From positions 5,084,001-5,148,000 of the forward strand of contig NC_021499.1 in assembly GCF_000412695.1 (NCBI RefSeq): DNA of 64,000 nt, in the 5' to 3' direction. The notes beneath the pieces are model-generated. The model ran no database searches, was not told the origin of the DNA, and worked only from the letters and a program-made list of their open reading frames with translations. Origin of the DNA: Pseudomonas resinovorans NBRC 106553 (GTDB lineage Bacteria > Pseudomonadota > Gammaproteobacteria > Pseudomonadales > Pseudomonadaceae). Below, one piece after another: positions 1-9,300 of this stretch (position 1 is the stretch's first letter; the number at the start of each line of letters is the position of its first letter). Position numbers and translations under genes: made by a program.

Positions 1-1006
1 TCAGGCTGGAGGTGCTCCAGACGATGCTGCCCAGGAGGCTCACCGAGGGATAGAGATCGGCCTCGGCGACGCCGATCAGCGCCGACTGGGCGGCCACCGC
101 CAGCTCGGCAGTGCGCACGTCCGGCCGGCGCAGCAGCAGATTGGCCGGCACATCTTCCAGCACCGCCTGGTCGGGCAACGGCAGCAGCCCCGTGCGCGCG
201 TCGAGTTCGGGCAGGGGGCCGGGTGGCCGGCCGATCAAGGCGGCCAGGGCGTTGCGGCTGCGCACGGCCTGGCCTTCGAGGTCCGGGATGGTGGCCAGGG
301 TGCCCAGGTACTGGGTCTTGGCCTGCTGGAAGTCCAGTTCGGAGCTGTCGCCGCTGCGGAATAGCCGCTCGGTGATCTCGAAGCTGCGCTTCTGCCGTTC
401 GGCGTTCTCCCGGGCGATGCGCAGGCGGGCCTCGAAGGTGCGCAGGATGAAATAGGTATCGGCCACCTGCGCCCGCAGCAGCACCAGCACGTCTTCATAG
501 TTGGCGTGGGCGGCGAAGTAGGCCGCATCGGCCGACTCGATGGCGCGGCTGAAGCGCCCCCAGAAGTCCAGCTCCCAGCCAATGTCGAAGCCGACGCTGT
601 GCTGCCAGAAGTGCCGGTCCTGGGGATTGCGCCCACCGGACTGGCGCTGGTCCACGTAGAGGCTGTCGGCGCTGGCCTGCTGCAGCTGCGGGTAGCGTCC
701 GCTGAGGGCGATGCCCAATTGCGCGCGGGCTTCCATCACCCGCAGGCCGGCGATCTCCAGGCTGCTGTTGTAGGCATCCGCCTCGGCGATCAGGGCATCG
801 AGGGTCGGGTCGGCGAACACCTCCCACCAGCGCAGGAAATCCGGCTGCGGACGGCTCCGGCTCATCTGCTCCAGTGCGGTGCTGTTCCAGTGCTCCACCC
901 AGGGTTCGCGCGGAGACTGGAAGTCCGGGCCGACGCGCACGCAGCCGGCCAGCCCAAGCGCGCCGGCCAGCAGTACCCAGGCGGTAGCGCGCTGCAGGGG
1001 CATCAT
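1..1006 (-). CDS. RND efflux outer-membrane lipoprotein (NodT/OprM-like), partial
   Basis: Reading on the minus strand from the ATG at 1006, the frame stays open to the window edge, so the C-terminus is missing. The N-terminus (MMPLQRATAWVLLAGALG, then LAGC) is a lipoprotein signal peptide with a lipobox. After it come RVGPDFQSP and typical TolC/OprM helix signatures such as ELDFWGRFSRAIESA, then LLRRPDVRTAELAVAAQSAL and IGVAEADLYPSVSLLG. These mark the NodT subfamily, which forms the outer-membrane duct of tripartite RND pumps. It starts 4 nt after the stop of the AI-2E-type permease gene, so the two are co-transcribed. Inner-membrane pump and adaptor genes would be expected beyond the left edge or elsewhere; none is visible. 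The family call is firm, the substrate unknown. Confidence 0.9.
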   Translation of the reverse strand, partial: MMPLQRATAWVLLAGALGLAGCVRVGPDFQSPREPWVEHWNSTALEQMSRSRPQPDFLRWWEVFADPTLDALIAEADAYNSSLEIAGLRVMEARAQLGIALSGRYPQLQQASADSLYVDQRQSGGRNPQDRHFWQHSVGFDIGWELDFWGRFSRAIESADAAYFAAHANYEDVLVLLRAQVADTYFILRTFEARLRIARENAERQKRSFEITERLFRSGDSSELDFQQAKTQYLGTLATIPDLEGQAVRSRNALAALIGRPPGPLPELDARTGLLPLPDQAVLEDVPANLLLRRPDVRTAELAVAAQSALIGVAEADLYPSVSLLGSIVWSTSSL

Positions 1007-1010
1007 CCGC

Positions 1011-2117
1011 TCAGGGCGCGGTCCGCTCTTCCTCGACCGGCAGCTTCGGCGGGTCCTCGACCCATTGCCAGAACAGCTTGTAGCCCACCGCCAGGACCAC
1101 CGGGCCGATGAACAGGCCGATGATCCCGCCCGTCACCATCCCGCCCAGCGCGCCGATCAGCACCACCGGCATCGGTACGTTGACACCGCGTCCCAGCAGC
1201 ATAGGTTTCAGCACGTTGTCGGAGAGGCCGGCGACGACGCTGTACACGGTGAAGATGATGACCCCGAGGGACGCGCCCTGGGTGGCGAAGACGAAGATGA
1301 TCACCGGCACCGTGATCAGGGTCACCGGCAACTGCATGATCCCCAGCAGCAGCACCAGCAGCGCCAGCACCCCGGCCCCGGGGATGCCCATGACCACGAA
1401 ACCGACGCCCACCAGCAGCATCTGGATGAAGGCGATACCCACCACGCCCTGGGCCACCGCGCGGATGGTGGCGGTGCAGAGTTCGGCGATCTGCGGCCCA
1501 CGCACCGGCCCGGACAGCCGCGAGGCGATGGCCACGGCGCTGCGGTGGCCGTTGCCGCCGTAGGCCATGATGATCCCGCCGATGATCAGCGCACCGAGGA
1601 ACAGCAGGATCCCCGCGCCCACCCCGGCCAGCTTGCTCATCAGCACCAGGCCGGCGCCCTTGAGGTAAGGCAGTACCTGCTTCACCAGGCTGGTCTGGTC
1701 GGCGTCGGCCGCCTGTTTCCAGGCATCGGACAGGGGCTGGCCGATCAGCGGCCAACTGGCGATGGATTCCGGCGGCGCCGGGATCTGCAGGTCACCCCCC
1801 TTGAGCAGCTCGAGGCCGCTGTCCATGGATTCAGCGATGGACGAGCCGAGGAGGAATACCGGAATCAGCAGGATCGCCACCGAGACCAGGGTGATCAGCG
1901 TCGCCACCTTGCCCTCCCCCAGGCCCATGGCGTTGCACAGGCGCTGGTGCAGGGGATAGAAGGTGACGGCGAGTATCACCGCCCAGAGCATCAGGTTGAG
2001 GAAGGGGTGGAACACCTGATAGCAGGCCATGGCCAGCACCAGGATCAGGCCGGCGCGGATGAAGACGTCGAGCAGACCACGGGAAAGGGCTTGCTCCCAG
2101 AGCGACGAAGGGACCAT
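1011..2117 (-). CDS. AI-2E family transporter (PerM/TqsA-type membrane protein)
   Basis: A 368-residue polytopic membrane protein with about eight hydrophobic segments. The pattern is typical of the AI-2E exporter family (DUF20): early segments FIRAGLILVLAMACYQVF and LMLWAVILAVTFYPLHQRL, a long periplasmic-like loop, and a C-terminal block with GLSDNVLKPMLLGRG and ALGGMVTGGIIGLFIGPV. I chose the ATG at 2117 (MVPSSLWEQ) because AAGGAGAT lies just upstream; a longer reading to 2189 has no comparable ribosome site. The family includes TqsA (autoinducer-2 export) and many permeases of unknown substrate, so no substrate is assigned. It is followed 4 nt later by the RND outer-membrane lipoprotein gene, an uncommon pairing. 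Confidence 0.88.
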   Translation of the reverse strand: MVPSSLWEQALSRGLLDVFIRAGLILVLAMACYQVFHPFLNLMLWAVILAVTFYPLHQRLCNAMGLGEGKVATLITLVSVAILLIPVFLLGSSIAESMDSGLELLKGGDLQIPAPPESIASWPLIGQPLSDAWKQAADADQTSLVKQVLPYLKGAGLVLMSKLAGVGAGILLFLGALIIGGIIMAYGGNGHRSAVAIASRLSGPVRGPQIAELCTATIRAVAQGVVGIAFIQMLLVGVGFVVMGIPGAGVLALLVLLLGIMQLPVTLITVPVIIFVFATQGASLGVIIFTVYSVVAGLSDNVLKPMLLGRGVNVPMPVVLIGALGGMVTGGIIGLFIGPVVLAVGYKLFWQWVEDPPKLPVEEERTAP

Positions 2118-2242
2118 CGGGATCTCCTTGAAGCCGTTGGCGGTGGAGCCCACAGGGCTCGGGACAATCCCGGTGCCCACAACCACCACCGACCGCGCCG
2201 GGTGCTCAGCAGAGCATAGCCGCCGCCCGGCGCCGCGCCGCC

Positions 2243-2680
2243 CTATTCACCAATATCTTCGTTCCACAGCTCCGGCTTGGCCTTGATGAAGTCCTCCATC
2301 AGCTGCACGCACTCGGCGTCCTGCAACACCTCCAGTTGCACCCCGCGGGAACGCAGCAGCTCCTCCTCGCCCAGGAAAGTACGGTTCTCGCCGATCACCA
2401 CCTTGGGGATGCCGTAGAGCAGGATGGCGCCGCTGCACATGGAGCACGGCGACAGCGTGGTGTAGAGCACCGCCTCGCGATAGACGCTGGCGCTCTGCCG
2501 GCCGGCGTTCTCGAAGGCGTCCATCTCGCCATGCTTGATGGCGCTGCCCTCCTGGACCCGGCGGTTGTGGCCGCGACCGATGATGCGGCCCTTGTGGACG
2601 ATCACCGAGCCGATGGGGATACCGCCCTCGACCAGGCCCTGGCGGGCTTCCTCGATGGCGGCTTGCATGAAGGCGTCCAT
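2243..2680 (-). CDS. Yeast-type cytosine deaminase (nucleoside deaminase fold)
   Basis: A 145-residue zinc deaminase. The zinc and catalytic motifs are HGEMDAFENAG (His ligand plus catalytic Glu) and TTLSPCSMCSGAILLYGIP (PCxxC ligands). The sequence TTLSPCxMCxGAI.xYGIP, then GEN..F, and the C-terminus W.EDIGE match fungal cytosine deaminase Fcy1 closely as I remember it. It differs from the amidohydrolase-type CodA normal in bacteria. The expected reaction is cytosine to uracil plus ammonia (pyrimidine salvage). The start at 2680 is set by AAGGAGCAGTC before the ATG; the frame upstream to 2785 has no ribosome site. It stands alone, with its promoter probably in the non-coding region to its right. 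tRNA adenosine deaminase and guanine deaminase are less likely because of the C-terminal signature. Confidence 0.87.
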   Translation of the reverse strand: MDAFMQAAIEEARQGLVEGGIPIGSVIVHKGRIIGRGHNRRVQEGSAIKHGEMDAFENAGRQSASVYREAVLYTTLSPCSMCSGAILLYGIPKVVIGENRTFLGEEELLRSRGVQLEVLQDAECVQLMEDFIKAKPELWNEDIGE

Positions 2681-2782
2681 GACTGCTCCTTGAATGGTAT
2701 TAACCAGAAAGTTCAAAGTTATCCCGCGGATGGATTCCGGATATCCGCATCGGGCATATGTCCAGAGATGTTTAGCATCATC

Positions 2783-2795
2783 CAACTATAAGTTG
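2783..2795. repeat. Inverted repeat CAACT-ATA-AGTTG
   Basis: Perfect 5-bp arms around a 3-nt centre, about 100 bp upstream of the deaminase start. This size suits a dimeric repressor operator, but no regulator is identified. Confidence 0.4.
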
Positions 2796-2924
2796 TCGAT
2801 AGTTCCCCTTAGTTGGCACGAGATGAGCCATTAGTGGATATGACAAGTCCATCACGAATAGCCGTACGCGTGTAGGACGCAATCGGCTCAAACGCACGTT
2901 CCACTGACAGGTGACCTAGATTTT

Positions 2925-2938
2925 CTGCGATCTCGCAG
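2925..2938. repeat. Inverted repeat CTGCGA-TC-TCGCAG
   Basis: Perfect 6-bp arms with a 2-nt centre. It lies 12 bp from a second palindrome at 2951-2964, about 360 bp upstream of the giant protein gene. The pairing of two operator-like sites suggests regulation, which is inference. Confidence 0.45.
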
Positions 2939-2950
2939 ATAGTCTCTTTG

Positions 2951-2964
2951 TCAGAAATTTCTGA
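2951..2964. repeat. Perfect 14-bp palindrome TCAGAAATTTCTGA
   Basis: The sequence equals its own reverse complement over 14 bp. It is AT-rich in GC-rich surroundings, and is a candidate operator for the adhesin operon or the divergent deaminase gene. Confidence 0.5.
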
Positions 2965-3300
2965 CCGAAACCGGATGTTTGGTCAGCAGAACCATTGTTC
3001 AGGAACAGACGACGCGCACGCGCTGGGTATTCCCGCGGCTTCCAGGCCCATATCGCAGAACAAGCTACGCTTGATTGATTCGTCGGTGGAACTCACTCCG
3101 CCGAACACGCGCGACTGGACTTGCCAGAGTTGCCCGGCAATAGCCAACGAATGACCGGACTTATCGGGCTCGCTCCCGATCGGTTTCACGCCTGAACCCT
3201 ATCCACCCCACCCGGGTCGCCTGGATGAATGGGGGGTAGCTGCAGTGGAATTTCAACTGTAAGGGCCGGCCCTGTGCGGCACGCCCCACTTGGTGACGAT

Positions 3301-6300
3301 ATGGACATGACGACCAAGCCAGGCGACTCCCAGCCGCCTTCATTCAAGCCACAGCGCCGCGCGATGGCGCTCGAGCCACGCATCCTCTTCGATGGTGCGG
3401 CCGCCGTCGCGGCGGACCAGCAGCACCAGGACAGCGGCGACGCCGGCAAAGCGCCGGCCAGCGAGCATGCCACCCCCAGCGACGCCCGCAGCGAACCCGG
3501 CCAACAGCAGTCGGCCAGCCGCCACCTGCTGGTGCTGGATAGCCGCATCGACGGGCGCGAGCAACTGACGGCGCAACTGCCCGGCAACGTCGACGTGCTG
3601 GTGGTGGACAGCGACCAGGACGGCCTCGCGGCCATCTCCGCCGCCCTCGCCCAACTGGGCCAGGTGGACTCCATCCAGATCCTCTCCCACGGTGCCGCCG
3701 GCGAGTTCACCCTCGGCAAGACCACCGTCAGCGCCGACAACATCAAGCAGTTCACCCAGCCCCTCAGCCAATGGAGCCAGTCCCTCAGCGAGGGCGCCGA
3801 TATCCAGCTCTACGGCTGCAAGGTGGGCGCAGGCAGCGACGGACGGACCCTGGTGAACGAACTGGCGCGCATCACCGGCGCCGACGTGGCCGCGTCCAGC
3901 GACGATACCGGCGGCGCCCGCGCGGGTGGCGACTGGGTGCTGGAGGTCGCCAGCGGTGACATCGACAAGCCCCTCGCCCTCGCCGCGGCCGCCGCCAACG
4001 GCTACGACCGCCTGCTGGCCGCCGGCCCGACCACCACCCTCACGGGCGGCGCGGACGTGCTGCTGGGCGATACCTTCAACTTCAACGTCACCTTCACCAA
4101 CATCACCACCGATACGGGCTATGCGCCCTTCATCGACCTGTTCTTCCCGGCCACCGGCAAGGATGGCGCAGGCGCCGAGATCGACGACGGCATTACCTTC
4201 GTGTCCGCCAGCTACCTGGGCCAGAACCTGGCGACCCACGTCCTCACCTTCGACACCAATGGCCAGGCCAGCCACCCCCTGGCGGTGGGCACCAACGGCC
4301 AGCCCCTGGTGATCAACGCCGCCGACTTCGGCATGCAGGCCGGCGACCAGCTGGTGGTGGTGGAACTGCCGTTCGCCAGCGTCAGCCAGGGCCAGCCGCC
4401 GATCGTCGTGCAAGTCACGGCCACCCTGAGCGACCTGGCCGACACCGACTTCTCCTTCTCCGGCACGACCCCGGACCTGACGATTCGCGCCCGCAGCGGC
4501 TTCCAGTACGGCAACGACTCGCTGAACAACCCGGCCACCGACCCCAGCATCCTCGAGCCGTCCGCCAACGCCGACAGCTACGTGGTGCACCCGACGGTGG
4601 TCACCTTCGATCAGGTGATCACCACCCCCGAGGGCGAAACCGCCACGGGGCCGAACTACGGTCGCGAACTGGACGTCATCGTCACGCCGGCCGACTCACA
4701 GACCCTGCAGGACGTGGTGCTGGTCCAGCCCGTCCCGGATGACGTGATCGTCCGGAGCATCAGCCCCGGGACCGGCGGCACCCTCGCCTCGATCACCCTG
4801 TACGACGGCCGCGTCCTGACCAACGCGGCGGCGATCCAGGCGGTGCTGGCGCTGAACAACGACGGCAACCTCAACAACGACCTGTATATCAGCCGGTTCA
4901 CCGTCCGCTACCCGACACTGACCGGGCCGACCACCACCAGCGTGGAGTTCTTCGTCCCGGACGACGACTTCAGTGGCGCACCGGTGCTCAACCCCGCCAC
5001 CGGCGACGATGTCACCATCACCTTCGATGCGCCTACCGCCCAGGGCAACTGGCAGCCTCTGGACCCGCGCGACGCCACCAATGGTCTGATCCGCTTCGAC
5101 GGGACGGGGCAGGACGTCAGCTTCGTGGCCAAGTCCATCACCCTGGAGAAGCAGGTCAGCGTACGCACCGATGTCGGCACCCACGGCCTCAGCCCGGGCG
5201 ACACGCTGGACTACCGCCTGAACATCGCGCTGTCCGACTACTTCGCCTTCGGCCGCACCTTCCTCGGCCAGGGCAGCTTCCTGGTGGCCGACCAGCTCGG
5301 CGACGGCCAGAGCTTCGTGCCCGGCAGCGCCACCCTGACCATCACCCAGGGCGGCGTCAGCCAGACCATCGCCCTGGTCAGCAGCGTGGTGGTCAATGCC
5401 AACGGCACGACCTCCCTGGTGTTCGACATCGGCCAGTCGCTGGCCGCCGTCGTCCCCCTGCGCACCTCGCTTTCCGGCGACCTGGCCTTCGACGACCTGC
5501 TGCAGGGCGCCACCCTGGCGGTGATCGGCTACCAGGCACGGGTTGCGCAGAGCTATACGCCGCCGGCCGGCGCGCCCCATAGCGAGATCAACGAGGGCGA
5601 CTCCTTCGGCAACAACGCCACCGTCACCGCCACCATCCTGGTGGACGCCCTCAACCTCACCGGCTTCGACGAGAGCGACGGCTCCAGCACCATCAGCACC
5701 ATTCCCACCAGCCAGGTGCAGATCGACCTGGCGGGCCTCAACGGCGGCGGCGCGCCGGCACCGGGCACCGAACTGCGGCCAGGCGACTCGGTCACCTTCC
5801 GCCTCAGCTACGACCTGGTCACCGGCGACTACGAGAACTTCAAGCTCACCGCTTACCTGCCGCTGCCGCTGTTCGACCTGACCGGCGTCGACCTGAACAG
5901 CATCTGGCGCCTGGCCACGGGCAACACCAACCCCAACAGCCCCACCTCGGTGACTCTCGGCCCCGGCAACTCGCTGGTGTTCACTTTCGCCGACTACGTC
6001 AACCCCGGTATCAACGGCAGCCGGGTCGCCATCGACTTCACCCTGACCGTCAGCGACCAGCCCTTCGCCGACCAGCGCGCCTTCAACGTACTGGGCGAAT
6101 CCAGCCAGACCCGGACCCTGGACAAGAGCGTGCTGCTCACCACCGACGACGTCACCCTGATCGCCTCGGTGGCCGAGCCCGTGCTCAACCTCAGCCATGG
6201 CGTGGTCTCCACCAGCCACGGCACGGTGACCGGCACCACCGGCAGCTGGAACGCCCCCGGCACCACCGGCGTGCCCTTCGGCGGGCGCATCACCGACATA

Positions 6301-9300
6301 CTCGCGGTCAACGGCAACATCACCGGCATAGACGCCAGCGACCGCCTGCGCCTGGCCACCGCCATCGAGAACAGCGGCGGCGGCAACGCCTACGACGTCA
6401 GCACCAGCATCGCCCTGCCACCGGGGCTCAGCTTCGTCGGCGGCAACCTGTCCACCGCCAACCTGCTGATCTACCGTGGCGACGGCACCCGCCTGGTGGC
6501 CGGCACCCACTTCACCGTGAACAACGCCACCAACACCATCACCTTCATCGACGGCCCGGGCGTCGGCGCCCTACTGGCCGGACGTCCGGGCACCGCTGCC
6601 GACACCAGCGGCGCCAACCTGGTGGTGATCACCTACGACGTGCAGGTGGCGGCCAGCATCGGCGCCAGCGCCACCCTGCAGAGCACGGCGCAACTGACCC
6701 GCTACGCCAGCGTCGAGGGCGGCGAGAACTTCCTCTCAGCCCCGCTCAGCGACCTCGCCAGCCAGCAGGTCGCCGCGCCGACCATCAGCAAGAGCTTCGC
6801 CGGCGGCAGCCTGGACAACAGCGACTCCAGCGCCGCCCACACCACCGGAGCCAACCTGGTGGTGGGCGAGAGCATGCTCTACGACATCGTCGTCACCCTG
6901 CCCGAAGGCAGTACCCAGAACCTGCGCATCAACGACCTGATCCCACCCGGCCTGCGCCTGGACACCACCTTCAACGGCAACCTGGGCTACCAGCTGATCA
7001 CCACTGCCGGTGGCGCCCTCAGCGCCAACTTCGCCGGCACCCTGGCCGTCGGCAGCCTCACCGCGCCCACCGGCACACTGGGTGCCGACGGCGCCGACGC
7101 ACGCTTCACCTTCAGCGTCTCCACCACCGCCGGCGACAACAACACCGGCAACAACAGCTTCGTCATTCGCGTGCGCCTGGTGGCCAGCAACGTGATCGCC
7201 AACCAGACCGGCGACGTGCGGCAGAACGACGCCCAGCTCGCCTACAGCGATCCCGACGGCAATACCCCCAACGGCGCCACGCCCCTCGACCGGACGGTGG
7301 CCCTGACCGGGACCAAGCCGGCCATCACGGTCCAGGAGCCCACCCTGCAGCTCAACCAGCAGTTGCTCACCGACCCGGGCGTGGGCTTCGATGAAGGCGA
7401 CCAGGTGGACTTCCGCATCACCATCGCCAATGGCAACGGCGCCAGCGACTACGACGCCTTCGACATCGACTTCTCCAGCGTGCTGCCCACCGAGATGGAC
7501 CAGCTGACCCTGGTCAGCGCGATCTACACCGTCGGCGGCGTCAGCACCAATATCAGCGGCAGCTTCACCCTCGACCCGACTGGCCGCACCCTGGTCAACA
7601 GCGGCAACGTCGACATCGCCAAGGGCGGCACCATCGTCATCAGCGTACGCGGCGTGGTGAACGCCACCGGCGCCTCGGTGGCGCGCTTCGACAACCTCGC
7701 CGAGGTGCGCTGGACCAGCCTCAACGGCACCGTCGCCGGGGAACGCACCGGCGCCGACGGCCTGCTCAACAGCGGGGTGTTGAACGACTACCGCCGCTCC
7801 AGCGACCTGATCATTCCGGTCGCCCAGGGCATCAAGATCTCGCGGGTGGGCGGGCTGCCGGACACCGCCGCGCCGAACCCGACCAACGCGATCAATGAGA
7901 ACGTCACCATCGGCGAGATCGTCCACTACCGCGCCGTGGTGCTGGTGCCGGAAGGCAGCAACCCCAATTACCAGTTGCTCATCACGCTCAATCGCGGACT
8001 GTCCCTCGCCGACGTCGCCAGCATGCGCATCGGCTTCATTTCCGATGGCGGGCTGGTCACCAGCCTGGGCGACCTGATCATCGGCGGCACCCTGCAGATC
8101 ATCGGCAACGAGGACAGCCCGCAGGCGCAGTTCCTCAACCCGGACCTGTCCGGCGCCGCGCCCACGGGGGTGATCAACCCCATCTACGTGGTGCAGGACA
8201 CCGACGCCAACGGCAACCTGGTGGTGACCCTGAACCTGGGCAGCCTCACCAACGGCCCGTTCGGCAACGGCAACGACGCCAACGATGACGACCTCGAAGG
8301 CGTGGTCGTGGAGTTCAACGCCCGGGTCGACAACATCCTCGACAACCAGGCCGGCGACGCCCTCGGCGTGACCGTGCAGGACCGGGTCAACGGCAACCTG
8401 CGGGCCACCAGCGACACCCTCTTCGAGCGTATCGTCGAACCAAGCTTCAGCGGCGTGGACAAGCGCGTCACCGACTTCATTCCCAACCCCGGCGGCACCA
8501 CGGGCACCGCCACCGTCACGGTGGGCTTCACCTCCAACGGCGGCCTGCCGGCCTACGACGTGCGCCTGACCGACGGATTCCCCACCGGCAGCAACTACAG
8601 CCTGGTCAGCGTCACCATCGGCGGCACCACCTACGGTCCGGGCAACCTGCCGGCCGGCGTCAGCGTCAGCACCATCGGCGGCGTCACCGTGGATATCAGC
8701 CGGGTCGCGGTGGGCACCGCCGTCAGCGTGGTCTACCGCGTCGACGTGCCCAATGGCGCCACCATCGCCAGCGCCAACGCCAACGCCAACCTGAGCTGGT
8801 CCAGCCTGCCGGAAACCTTCACCAACTGGGGCGGCAGCACGGTGGGCCCCGACAGCAGCGCCACCGGCGAACGCACCGGCGCCAACGGGCCAGGCCCCGA
8901 CGCCAGCGTGCTGAACAACTATGTGCTGCGCGAGGGCGCGGGGCTCGGGATCATCAGCGGCACCCTGTGGAACGACACCGGCACCGCCGCCAGCGCCCCC
9001 AACGACATCGTCCCCGACGCCGACCCGGTACCGGGAACGCCAGCCTACGAACTGGCGATCCCCAACCAGGCCATCAACCTGGTCTGGGCCGGCAACGACG
9101 GCGTGTTCGGCAATGCCGACGACCGCACCTTCGGCACCACCACCGACGCCAACGGCCGCTTCAGCTTCGGCGTGCTGCCCTCCGGCCTGTTCCGCATCAA
9201 CGCGCCGGGCACCGTCAACAGCATCGCCCAGTTCGGCGAGCTGCGGATTCGCATCGATACCGATCGCGGTACCCTCGGCCAGGTCCAGGTGACCCTCGGC

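Larger units (their letters stand above)
2681..3300. other. 620-bp non-coding region between the deaminase and the giant adhesin gene
   Basis: No convincing gene is visible on either strand; the short frames here lack ribosome sites and Pseudomonas-like codon use. Base composition is visibly more AT-rich than the flanking genes. It must hold the divergent promoters of the deaminase (minus) and the giant protein operon (plus). Compact inverted repeats occur at 2783-2795, 2925-2938 and 2951-2964. Two further hairpins lie at 3130-3140 (TTGCC-C-GGCAA) and 3163-3180 (ATCGGG, 6-nt loop, CCCGAT) in the probable leader of the giant gene. No -35/-10 pair is clear enough to call. Confidence 0.6.
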
